The notes below the pieces were generated by a model. The model did no database searches, was not told where the DNA came from, and saw only the letters and a program-made list of their open reading frames with translations. Of a stretch of 64,000 bases of DNA, positions 14,750 through 27,574 are shown one piece after another. This stretch comes from Yamagishiella unicocca (Eukaryota; Chlorophyta; Chlorophyceae; Chlamydomonadales; Volvocaceae): positions 3,084,540 to 3,148,539 of the forward strand of contig BDSL01000002.1 in assembly GCA_003116995.1 (NCBI GenBank). Direction: 5' to 3'. Positions within the stretch are counted from its first letter, which is position 1. The number at the start of each line of letters is the position of its first letter. A program made the position numbers and the translations under genes.

Positions 14750-17691
14750 ATGACGACGAGCGTACTGAGGGAGCTCGAGGAGTTGCGACAAATGCTGGAC
14801 ACACCCAGAAAAACATTTAGTCCGTTGAAGTCTTTGAAGGAGATTGCAACGCCTCGGGCAGGCTTAGATGTGATGAAAACGTACTCGACGGCCTTGAACA
14901 GTGCGGAGGCAAGTTTGGGAGTGTACGAGCTTGCGCACAAGCGAGTGGTTTTGCTAGCATGGGTCCATACTTGTCTCTGGCATTGTCTGGACTGCGCATG
15001 TACAGAAAAGCGTCGACCGCCTCGGGCGAGCAATCGAGGTGGCTGAGGAGGAGATGGACGCGGCCCTTAAGCGCACAACAGAAATACACCGCAGCCAGCT
15101 GAAGCAGAAGGAGCTGGAAAACCTTGAGCTGCAGCGTGTGATAGGAGCCAAGGAGCGCTCCGTGGACAGCCTCCGTGACACGCTCGCAACGACAAAGCGC
15201 ACGTATGAGAGCAAGCTTTCGCAAATCGAGTCAGCCCTGGCATTGAAGGATGCTGAGGTCGGAGGGGTGGAGGGAAAGAGGGGGGCCAGGACATCTTGGG
15301 TATGCACATACACGCCCATGTGTAATAGCTTGCATGACCCGCGAAGGGTTGGAAATCTACGCGACTAACCGCGTGCGCTTCCACTGCTAAAGCGATGCTG
15401 ACGAAGTATACTGCCATCTACCACTGCTGGGTATTCATGGCCTGAAAATGGGCTGGCACAGTGTGTGGCGCCTGGGCTGGGAAAGTGTGGTATACACATG
15501 ATAGCGTAAACTGGGCCCTCAGGTCAAACTACCTCCCTGCTTTCCACGGCGCCTCTGAACATGTTTCCAACCCCTCCCCACAACAGAGCAAGGCACTGGC
15601 GGAAGAGTTGCGTGTCGTCCGCCTTGAGCGAGAGTCCATGGGCATGCAGCTGGAGCGGTCTGAGGTCGGGCGCCGCGCACTGGAAGCGGATGTACGCGAG
15701 CGTGAGGCGGAGCTGGGTGCAGACATGCGCGCAAAGAGCGATGAGGCGGCCAAAGCACTCATGGCCCTGCGGTACGAAAAGAAAGAGAAGGTACGCGAAC
15801 GCGGTGCGCTATCTTTTGGTTCGATTCCTGTCCGGCAAGTAGCACGGAGGCGATTCCTGTCCCGCAAGTTGCACGGAGGTGATGGGTTTCCGAACATGCC
15901 TTTGAGGCCAATCGAGTTGTTTGGGAGGTGTTGGCGGTGAGCAAGTGCATCGCGGTGTCCACAGGCAAATAAATGCCGTACGGGTGTCACTTCGACATCC
16001 CGTCTTCTGGGTTCTTGTTACAGCCAAGTCACCTGAGCAGCAGCATTGCCGACCTGCCCTTTGCGCCTTTAGGAGGACTGGCGCATGCAGAGTGAGGACC
16101 TTCGGCGCCAGTTTCAGATGCTGCAGGACGAGCTGCGTGCGCACAAAGAGGAGGCGGCGGTGATGAAGGTAGGTGACCAACCCAGAGTTTGGAGGGTCGA
16201 GATCGCCGCAACTGCATACACACAGGTCTACCAAACCGTTGTAAAGGCGGCGCTTATGTTGACTACGGTGGCCCCGACTTCCTACGCACCGTTTTCAATA
16301 AAAACCCGTGCTGTAACGACGGCTCGAGCAAGTATGCGCTCTGTGTGGTCTGAGGCACGGCACACCTCGGTCCTGCTGTTTTCCTCGTTGGGAAAGGCTG
16401 TCATGTCATATATCATGTCACCATCGGGTGCCGTGTCGTCCTAACACTCTCGCTGGCTCTGGGAGCGTTGCGTTCATCCCTGTTGCGCTTAGGCAGCAGG
16501 CGATCGGTATTCGCGCAGCTCTGCCGGCAGATTACAGGCTTGCGATCGCACGTCTCCATATGTGGTGATATACGCATACGCCGCTTTCCGCGACCGGAGT
16601 GATGCTGCTTAGCTGCATTGTTAAGGGCCGGCCGCCTAGTCCTCGCTTCCTTGGTTGCTTTACCTCAGGAGCGCTACGATGCCGAGCTGGCAGAAACTCG
16701 CCGGCGATGTGCCATTGAGGTTGATGAGACGCGACGTCGGTCCGAAGCAGAGGTCGACGAATTCAGGCGGCGATGCGAATCAGAGCTAGAGGACATGCGC
16801 CGTAGGCTCCGCAGCGAGAAGAACCTTCGCAAGGCGTGCGAGAAGTGGCTGCGCTCAGAGCTGAAGTCCCGGGTAAGAGACGCATTGTTCTGTATCTATG
16901 AGTTTCAACCTGAAGGACAAAGGCCAAAGGCCTGGAATTAGCTGGATTACTTGGTGTCGGACTTAGAGGGACTCGCGGCGTATATCGCAGAGGAAGAATG
17001 TATGAAATCCATCAACCAGCGGGTTTTATGGCGGAATTGGTCTGTAGAGCTTGCAGGACACTACAGGGATGGGTCGGGTTTTAGGTTCGGTTAAGCATGC
17101 AAGGTGATGCCCACTGTACTATGGACCGGCGTCGCGAATATTGCTTGGCCGATTGTTACGAAGATGAATGTTTATTTTCATGATCCGCTGCCGGTTACAG
17201 TTGCAGCCCGTTGCACGGAAAACAGGAGCACCTGCCAGCGTATGTCCGTCAATCCGACAATTCCTGAGCTGCCTGACACGCAATCGTCCGCAGTCGCCTC
17301 CAACACCACTCCGCCAACGCCCTTGTCCACGTGTGTTTCGCAGGAAGAAATGGAGCTGCTCCTGGCAGCTGTCAAGGACGCGGCCTCAGGTCGTGCAGCA
17401 GCTGCTGGCGAAGCCGCTGAAGTGGAGGCGCTGATTGACCGCCTTCGCGCGGGTAGCCCCTCGTCGCCGCTGCACAGCCCCGGCGCTAGCCCCCGCGCCC
17501 TGGGCTTCGCCGGTGGTGGCGGCACCACCAGCAGGATGGCTGCGGCAGCAGCGCCGACTGGTAACGCGTCCTCCAACGCACGTTCCATGGAGCTTGAACT
17601 CCTCCGGCGCAAGCTGGAGGAAGACAACAACCGGCTGAAGGGCGAGCTACAAGCTGCACGGCGGATGCTGAGCGACCGTCTCAAACACTAA
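14750..17691 (+). CDS. Coiled-coil protein, 420 residues, function unknown
   Basis: Six exons, all joined in phase 0: 14750-14908, 15006-15257, 15587-15790, 16073-16168, 16669-16872 and 17344-17691 (TAA). Nearly the whole protein is charged heptad sequence: AIEVAEEEMDAALKR, LEELR-type and RRRCESELEDMRRRL segments. A short Gly/Ser/Pro/Ala-rich hinge lies near residues 335-375, and a final helix (LELLRRKLEEDNNRLKGEL) closes it. There is no membrane segment or catalytic motif, so a structural or scaffold role (centriole, cilium or cytoskeleton) is likely but unproven. The first intron uses GC instead of GT as donor (GAG|GCAAGT). The alternative GT site nearby would break both the phase and the coiled coil. 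I could not match it to a named centriolar or flagellar protein. Confidence 0.85.
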
Positions 17692-18715
17692 GACGGCATC
17701 GGGCTCGGCTTCGTTTATGGCTGAAACTGTTTGTCTATGAGTGAACTAAGGGGTGTGGTAGTACATGCACGCCTGCTGGCCGGCTGGAGCTGGAACCCGT
17801 ACGCTCAGCCAGCGGCAAACGAATGAGAAAGCATGCTTCTGACAGCCGGATCTCAGCGGCTCCGCGGGAACGTGTTCGGCTCTAGACTGGGTGGTATTGT
17901 TTGCCCTTTGACTTTTATCGTGAAAATCTACGCGTGATTTTACGGAACTGCCGTGCGCACTGCCACGACGACTTCTTGTTGTGGCCGTACTCATAATGGG
18001 TGGTAGGGGTGGGTACACGCGGGTCCACCCGTGACGCATATGAACGGGCCACCTGCACTTTTTCCCCTTCCTCAATCTCTTCTGTGCCTCTCCTTCTGCG
18101 CCCTCTCCTTCCATTCCTGTTGGTGACCTTCTTCGTATCGCTTTCCGAACTAATACTTCAATTATTCCTAGCTCTATTTTGACCATTGAGACATTCTTTG
18201 ATACGGTAGTCATTGGCTGCGTATGTTCATGAAGGGTGCGATGGCGCTCCATGGGTTTTACCGTTGGTAGAGCCCCGCTGCACCCCGCATCTCCCCTTGC
18301 ACTACTTCGATTCCGCGCTGCGCGCGTGCTCCCTTACAGGCATTTACGCCAGTGAACACACTGTGACGAAATGTGGCGATGTCGTGTCCGTCCGCAAACC
18401 CGTCATGAACACGGGACATTGGACGGCATGCCGTAATGTAACTGAGATTGGGTCACTCCACGACGTGCGAGCTGGCGTACGCTAGGTACGCAGCATGCAC
18501 ACTGTACGTCGTCTGCAAGATGATGTCTACGCAGACAATGTTCATCATAGCAGTTCCATAGGTGAAATGTGTAGTTTCGTATACCTTTGGAGCCGTAGCT
18601 TGACCTATTTCAGCTATCAACAAGGTTACCTGCACAAGGATGGCGCCACCAGTGCGACACTGACGCGTTTATGAAATCAAAATACTAAAAGATATCGTGG
18701 CAGGTATCCTATAAC
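17692..18715. other. Spacer between the coiled-coil gene and CFIm25
   Basis: No gene was recognised. It probably holds the 3' UTR of the upstream gene, with a TGTAA at 18437-18441, and the CFIm25 promoter. Confidence 0.4.
18437..18441 (+). terminator. Candidate TGTAA polyadenylation signal
   Basis: TGTAA is the usual polyadenylation signal in volvocine algae. It lies about 745 bases after the coiled-coil stop and 275 bases before the next start codon. Confidence 0.45.
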
Positions 18716-20269
<1,554 letters not shown>

Positions 20270-20697
20270 TAGAACCGGAGGCTCGCGCTCCTGTAAATAG
20301 TTGTGTGTTAGTAGTTGGTGCGGGGTTGTGTGTGATATACCGGTGGCTTGGGGTCAGGCGACAAGGCGGATAGACAGGGTGTAGGCAGGGCGAGCTACAC
20401 CTGATTGCAGACTGCAGTGTACATATACGTGATGGGACAGTTGGGTATGGTCTACCGCAGCTGGCGTACGGCACGTGGAAATGGAGCTGGGCATGGCCTT
20501 GCAGTACGTCCGTTGGCCGCTGGGCCAACTGCATCGCAGCGGAAACGATCACGTTCCCGAGCGCAATTATCCGACCTGTAACGATCAAAGGAGTCACGAC
20601 CGTGTCCTGTAAGCATTGTAAAGGGCGGACCACACCGATGAAGATGCTGCGTTGACCTGCCAATACATAGGCGAAGGGCCAAATAGCGGGGCTTACG
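20270..20697. other. 428-base spacer between CFIm25 and ELP2
   Basis: This short interval must contain both the CFIm25 3' end and the ELP2 promoter. Two TGTAA motifs are present. No other feature was recognised. Confidence 0.5.
20292..20296 (+). terminator. TGTAA near the CFIm25 stop
   Basis: The motif lies only 23 bases after the stop codon. A second TGTAA at 20577-20581 is an alternative that gives a more usual 3' UTR, still upstream of ELP2. Confidence 0.35.
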
Positions 20698-23600
20698 ATG
20701 CATGTCAACCTAGATTATGTCGGTGTTGGCGTCAATCGAGTCGTCAATGCACTGGCTTGGGGAGAGCATGGCGGCGTCGCATATGCCGCCCACCACATGG
20801 TTGCGCTATATGACGTCGAGGTGGGACGCGATTAATGAAGTACTTTAGTAGTCACCTGCAAAGCAATTGCGCTGTTGCCAGTCTTGCGTGTTGTCGCGAG
20901 GCCTGCTGCGCGCCAATTGCCGCTTTCATGCCGCTGCATCCCGTAGTCCGCCAAGGTTGTTTCTACGCTATGTGGACACTCTGGTTTGGTAAACTGCGTC
21001 CTATGGGTTCCGCGCGATGGTAAGCGATGCAGACCGCGCCCAGCATGGGCGGAGGGCAAGTCCCGGCAAAAGGCTTTCCTACTGTACCGTTATCAGATAC
21101 CCGTATTGCCTTCATTATTGGCGTCGAAAAAGCCCCGGCGTTCTGCGCTTGCCAGATGCCGCTCCGCTGTGTCTCAATCTTACGCCGGACTCGGGGGCCC
21201 CCGGTCTGAACGTCTATCCCGCAGCTACCCCGGAGCTCCCCCCGGGACAGCACATCCTTTTTTCAGGGGCTGCGGACAATACAGTCCGCTGCTGGCTTGT
21301 GAAGTACAGCTCACAGCAACCCCCGGCCGCCACCGCCGCGCGGCCGTCATGGCAGTGCCTGGCAGTGCTTCAGGGCCACACCGCTCCTGTCACGTCTCTT
21401 GCCATTCACCGGCTGCCTCCCAGCAGAGGTGCAGACGGCGCCACCGCGCCACGCCTGCTGCTGGTGAGCACTGCTGGTGACGCTGCCGTGATTGTCTGGG
21501 GCTGCAATGACCACGGCGGACCCAGCGCCTCAACATCAGAGGCAGCAGCACCAGCAACCTCAGCACCAGCACCAGCAGGCGCAACATCAGCTACTGAGGC
21601 GGCGGCAGCAACAGCCGAAGGTAACGAGGCGCCGACGGCTACACCGGCGCTCGCACCACTGTCGGACGTTCCGTACGGCCAGGCGAGGTGGCGGCTAGAT
21701 CAGCGCATTCATGTGGGCACCAAGATGCAAACCACAGCCGCCATGACGCACCTGCCGCTGGACCCCAACTGGTGGGGACGGGGCGGCAAGGCGGGGAAGG
21801 GGAAGGGGAGGGGTGAGGCGGTGTGCGCCCGCGGCATCCCATCCCGTCGCTAGTGGGGGAATGGATTGCATCTGAAGCCTGAATGCGCATCGACGCGAGA
21901 AGTTGTTGCGCTGGCTGGCTATAGGCCTTTGCGGCACCTCTGGGTTCCGCCTACCTAGGGAACAGAAAGAGCGGCAGCCTAGGGCTTGGAGTGGGTCAGG
22001 CACGCGACGCGGCGGCTTGATCTCGGAACCCGGCATCGATCCCCGTGCAGGACGTTGTTGGCCACCGGCGGCACCGACCGCAAGATAGCCCTCTACGTGC
22101 GGCCTCCGGGTCCCGACTCGCCCTTCCAGCCGGCGTGCACGTTGGAGGGTCACGAGAACTGGGTGCGGGGAGTGGCCTTCTGCCATGTGGCGCCCACGCC
22201 GGCGGAGGCCTCGACCCAGGTGCCGCAGCTGCTGCTGGCCAGCGTCTCCCAGGACAGGTGGGAGGCGGGGGCCGGGGCCGCAAGCTGGGGTAGGTTGCGG
22301 GGGAGAGGGAGAGCGGCAGTTATGGGGAGACGGCGGGTCGGGTTAGGCGGCATGCTGGCGGGGCCACAGACTTTGGTACCTTGCTCGCTCCGCTGCGTTC
22401 CCCAGACCACTCACCTAGACCACTCGTCTTCAGTCCCCCGGCCCCTCCGCGGTGACTCCTGGCGGTGGACGGATGCCTTTCTCTACAGCCCCAGCCCCTC
22501 CGAAGCCCACTCCTGGCTGAGCAACTGTTGTAGCGTGAAACTGGCAGAAACCACGGTGCCGATACTTTGCAGAAAGGCTGATCAGCAGCAACGCTGCTCT
22601 GGTCGACCCTCCCCCATCCCACTCAGGTACGGCCGCATCTGGAAGCTGCAGCCCGAGCCTCTGGGCCCCACTGCCGCTGCCGCTGCGGGCGGTGCGGCCC
22701 CCGGTCCAGCCCTAGCGCCCCTGGAGGACCCCCTGGTGGCGCTCATCCAGCGGTATGCCCCCAAGCCGCACGTGGACACCGCCACCACGCGGTGAGACCG
22801 CGGAAGGGGAGCGGCGGAAGGGGCCAGGCGGAAGGGGAGCGGCGGAAGGGGCGCGGCGGAAGGGGCCAGGCGGAAGGGGCCAGGTGGAAGGGGCCAGGCG
22901 GAAGGGGCCAGGCGGAAGGGGCGGCGGGAAGAAGGGGACAGCTGACGTCCGTGGCGCGTCTCGCGCGGCTGCCTGCGCGAGCACGACGTGCAGCGAGCTG
23001 CGGCCTGCAACCACCCGCCTCGTGTGACCCACACGCGTCTCTACACTTCCCGCCCTCCCTCCCACGGGCTTTCCTCACAAACCCTCCCTCCCACCGCCCT
23101 CCCTCCCACCGCCCTCCCTCCCACCGCCCTCCCTCCCACCGCCCTCCCTGCGCAGCTACGTGGCCACAAGCGAGGCCCTCCTCATTGGCCATGAGGACTG
23201 GGTGCATGGACTGCAGTGGGCGCCACCACCACCACCACCACCACCACCAAGTGACCTCCAGCAGCAGCAGCAGCAGGGCACGGAGGGTGGGCCCAGCGGG
23301 CTCGGCGGCGGTCATCACACCCGCGCCACCGTTGCGCTGCTGACTGCGTCCATGGACCGCACCATGGTCGTATGGCGCTACGAGGTGGGGGCCAGGGGAA
23401 GGGCTGGGAGCCAACGGGGTGCCGGGTTGGTGTCGTCACCTGCCCCAACCAGGGTGCCGGCTTGGTTCGTTTTCCGACAGGCTGAGGTCCTCTCTGCCGA
23501 CCTAGCTCCTGCCGACCCCAGACCAACCCACTCATCCCCCTCCGATTGACCTGACACCGGCTCATTCAACCCCCTCCCCTCTCAGGCCTCCAGCGGGCTG

Positions 23601-26600
23601 TGGATGAACGAGGCTAGCCTGGGTGACGCCGGCGCTTCCTGCCTGGGCTACTTCGGCGGCGTGTGGGGACCCGGCGGCGAGGCCATCCTAGCGCACGGCT
23701 TCACGGGTGCGCCGGCGCTGACAGCCGCAACTTCATGCCGTACGGCTTCAGTTTTTCGTTGGCCAACGATGCATATACCGTTGCCCAGGCTCTCCTCACG
23801 TAAGACTCCGAGACGGTAGGGCATCTTCCCCTGCCACTTCCGCACCCCCCCTAGGCGCGCTGCACCTGTGGCGACGCCCGCAGTCACCGCCCGGCGCCAC
23901 CTCGCTGGGCTCCGGTCCCTGGCTGCCCCAGCATGCCCTGGGCGGCCACTTCGGAGCCGTGGTGGACCTGGGCTGGGGGCTGGACGGCGGCTGTGTTATC
24001 AGCGTGTCTGAGGACCAGACGGCGCGAGTGCACACCGCCACCACCTGGCGCCGGAGCAGGGGTGCTGGCGGCGGGGAGGACGAAGGGGCGGAGGAGGCGG
24101 GAGAGGAGGAGCTGCATTGGTGTGAGGTGGCGCGGGCGCAGGTGGGGAGGGAGGGGGGAGGGAGGGGGGTGAGGGCCGCAGGGAGGGGCTCGCTGCACCA
24201 ACCCAGGGGTGCAGCAGTCCGCACCCGCAACTTGGTGCGGCGTTGCACGGTGGAGGGTGGGTTGCGCCCGCCCTGGCGCCCATGGATCCCCCCCTGTGAC
24301 CGCACCCCGCGCTTACATGGTAAGCCACCACTGTTGATGAAGCGAAACGGTACCTACCTTCCATTCTTTCTTCCTCCTTCAGTCGAATCAGTCCCCACCC
24401 ACCCTACTCTCAACCAAAGGCCTTCCTAACCCACATCGCAGGTCCACGGCCACGACTTCCGCTGCCTGGCCCCGCTGGCGTCCCCTCCCGGGAGCGACTA
24501 CGTGTACGTGAGCGGGTCGGAGGAGAAGGTGCTGCGGGTGCTGGAGGCGCCGCAGGTGGGTGGGGCAACGAGTCCTCCCGTGCCTCCCTGCACCGTCTCC
24601 GCCCCGCTGGCGTCCGCGTCTGCTCTGCTGTCCGCCCGAAGACCCTCTCCCCGGCGCTTGGCTCGCCTGGATTCTCCACCGCAAACACTACCGGTATCGC
24701 CAAGCGACACCCTGGAACTTTACCTCCCCTGGAGCAACCCTCCTGGACCAAACCCCTGCTGTCGCAGGCCTTCATCGACACGCTGCTTGCCCTCCGCGGC
24801 GGCGAGGCCAGCCCCGGGGGCCGCGCCATCCTGGCTGAGGGACGGCGGGGGCACAGCTTCGGAGCGGCCGTGGCAGCGCTGGGGCTGTCCAATAAGGCGG
24901 TGGACGAGGCGGAGGCTGAGGGCGGCAACGCGGGTGCGTGTGTGTTTTGGGGAGAGAGCTGGCGTTGGGGGATTTGAGATGGGGGGACGAGATGTGCATG
25001 GCCAGGACGCCAACCCGCCCCCGCAGCCCGAAATGTACCACACGGTCCCTAGTCGGTTTTAGTTTTTAGCGCCGACCCACGGGTCTCCTGTCATATCCCG
25101 CGTTGCCCCCGGCCGCAGGTGTGGGTAGCGGCATGCCCGGCGGGGAGTACACGGAGGGGCCGGACTTCGTGCCCTGTGCGGCCCCACAGGTGAGTAGCGC
25201 AGAAGCGCGGAGTGGAGGGGAGAGGAGGAGGCGGACGGTGCTTACGGCGCATGGACTGAATCTGAACCGCATCCAACCAATCCCCGCAGGTGGTGCGCGA
25301 GCCCCCCCTGGAGGAGCACTTGTCGCAGAACACGCTGTGGCCTGAGACACACAAGCTGTACGGCCACGGCAACGACGTCTTCTGCTCCGCTGCCAGCCCG
25401 GACGGCCGCTACCTAGCGTCCGCCTGCAAGGCGCAGGTGAGCGAGCACGAGCAGTCCAGGGAGGCCGCCAGCCAGCCAGCCAGGCCGACGAAATGGGCAG
25501 CCCGCCCCGTCCCATGTGCAAACCCGCCACTCGAATGCTAGGGCACACTCGAAGATGCGCGTCGAATGTCCGGGAGTGGCAGCAGCCGTCCGCAGTTTGC
25601 AGTTTCAACCAACCCATTACCCAGTCCAAATGGGTCCGACGGGCCCGATGGATCTGATGGATCTGATGGATTCACAACCCTGCCCCGCTACGCCTGACGC
25701 CCCGACCGCCTTCGCTTCCGCCTCCATCACCTGATGTTGACCGTACGCGACACCTGCCTGCACCTTGCCGCTACCCTGCCGCTACCCTGTTCCCTTCAGA
25801 CCGCCTCCACCGCCAGCATCTGGGTGTGGTGCACCCGCTCCTGGCGATCCGTGGGGCAGCTGCGAGCGCACACCCTCACGGTGACTCAGCTGGAGTGGAG
25901 CCCCTCCAGCACCTTCCTGGCGGCAGCCAGCAGGGACAGGACCTTCTCCATATTCCGCCGCTGCGACCCGCAGCAGCAGCAGCAGCCAGCCTCGGCGGCA
26001 GGCGCGGCGGCGGCAGCCGACACCTCGGCGTCTTGCGACGCCAGCATGGGTAAGGTGGACGGAGGAGACGCGTCTTTCGAGCTGGTGTGCAGAGCCAAGG
26101 CCGCGCATGGGCGAGTGCTCTGGAGCCTGTCGTGGTCGTTGGACGAGCGGTTGATCGCAACCGCCTCGCGGGACGAGACGGTCAAGGTGTGGCGGACGGG
26201 GTGCGGTGGCAGCGCGGCGGGGCCAGGGTCGGCGCCGGTGTTAGCGGTGGCGCTGCCGCAGTTCCCTTGCGCCGCTACGGCCGTGGCGTTTGCGCCGCGA
26301 CTGCCCTCCCAACTCCCAGTGACTGATGGACCGGTCGCTGAGGCGACTCGGCTAGCGGGCGGTGGCTGCCGGTACCTGTTGGCGGTGGGCTTGGAAGACG
26401 GCTCGGTGCAGCTGTGGCAGCTGGCGGCGGCGGCAGCGGCGGACGGGACGAGCAGCTCGTCCAACCTTGTGGCGTCGCGCTTGTGGTCGGCTGGGGAGTC
26501 GTGGCGGCACGTGGCGGCCGTACGGCGGCTCCGCTGGCGCGGGGCGCCGGGCACGGCCACTGCGGTCGCCGCGGGCGGGAGTGAGGGCGAGCGGCCAGAG

Positions 26601-26675
26601 GCTGATCCGGCTCTGCAGCTAGCATCGTGTTCTGACGACCATTCGGTGCGCGTTTTCACGTTCCGGGAGACATGA
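20698..26675 (+). CDS. ELP2: Elongator complex protein 2 (ELP2), WD40 repeat scaffold
   Basis: ELP2 is the double beta-propeller subunit of Elongator, which modifies wobble uridines of tRNAs (cm5U family). Thirteen phase-consistent exons: 20698-20820, 20947-21019, 21156-21771, 22051-22257, 22627-22791, 23156-23384, 23586-23706, 23855-24141, 24442-24555, 24768-24933, 25119-25189, 25290-25436 and 25800-26675. They encode 1064 residues. Recognisable parts are the N terminus (NRVVNALAWGEHGGVAYAAH), GHSGLVNCVLW, HILFSGAADNTVRCW, LLATGGTDRKIALYV, GHEDWVHGLQW, GCVISVSEDQTARVH, WPETHKLYGHGNDVFC, FLAAASRDRTFSIF and LIATASRDETVKVW. The family norm is about 820-840 residues. The excess comes from Ala/Gly/Ser/Thr/Gln insertions, for example near residues 190-240 and a CAG-encoded Gln run near 25970. 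Several introns carry minisatellites. Confidence 0.95.
22797..22930. repeat. Purine-rich minisatellite in ELP2 intron 5
   Basis: Units of aggcggaaggggcc and variants (agcggcggaagggg) repeat about ten times directly after the donor at 22792. Confidence 0.85.
23075..23150. repeat. Pyrimidine-rich minisatellite in ELP2 intron 5
   Basis: A 15-bp unit (ccctccctcccaccg) repeats about five times immediately upstream of the acceptor at 23155. It thickens the polypyrimidine tract. With the purine-rich array at the other end of the same intron it could pair. Confidence 0.85.
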
Positions 26676-27574
26676 GCTCGCTGGCTGGGAGGCAGCAGGG
26701 CTTGATGTGTTGTGAGAAACTAGGAAGAAGGCACGCAGATCGAGACATTGGACGTGTGCCTTCATGACTTTTGGGTTGGCAGGCGTGCGCGATTGTGCAC
26801 GGAGGGTTCCGGTATAACTCTGGCAGCTGTGATGTCGTGTTGAAGTCTCGACGGATTGGGAGAATGAGGTTTACCTTGCCTACCTTGCCCTGCACGGAAC
26901 AAACCTACGCTGGGCAACTAAGGTTGCAAAAATGACCCGGTTGGGCCTTTCTTAAGCCAAACCGCATGAGCAAGACCTTGGGCAACACCGGAAAAGGCCG
27001 ATTCATCCCACGTAATAGGAAGCTAGATGCCTCGCAGCTTTCAGTGCTACATCACTTCTGAAGGCAAACCCAAGCGTCGAAATAACCTATGAATCATGCC
27101 ACCCTAACAATTTCCCACCTCGTCGATGACGGATCCAGGAAGCGCTGTTCTCCTCGTAGCTGCGTTCGGGGCACTGTGCGAGTACTTGGCTTGGCTGGGC
27201 AGCATCATTCGCGCCAGGGACGAGGTGGTCTCGCGCGGAAGCCTGCGGAGTGCAAGGCGTTCCTGCTGCCTTGGGTGCAGCCGCTTCTGCTCGGCTTGCT
27301 TCGACGTGCTCTGCCAAGCGCCTGGGCAGGCGCGGTCCGCGCCCACGGAGAGGCTGTAAAACTTCCGTCGCCTCGGACGGTTAGTACGTTTTGGCGCGAA
27401 ATTATGGATCCCATCCCGAAAACGACATGCTTAAGGCTTGCTTAACACCTACCGAAACGGAACTTGGAGGCTCTTAAGCGGGCCGTCACAGGAATTCTTT
27501 CTTAAGCGGTTCAGCCCGCGAGTCTCCCGACGACAGCCGTGGTAGAGCGCCGCCGGTGAGTGTCAAATCTTCAA
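26676..27574. other. ELP2 3' UTR and promoter region of the expansin-like gene
   Basis: A 77-residue frame at 27126-27359 is open but has no recognisable feature and ends at the TGTAA. I treat it as chance. No other gene was seen. Confidence 0.4.
27355..27359 (+). terminator. Candidate TGTAA polyadenylation signal of ELP2
   Basis: This is the first TGTAA I see after the ELP2 stop, about 680 bases downstream and about 215 bases before the expansin-like start codon. Confidence 0.4.

Noticed and set aside
27126..27359. 77-residue plus-strand frame with hydrophobic start
   Set aside because: It lies in the presumed ELP2 3' UTR and ends at the TGTAA signal; no homology or codon bias supports it.
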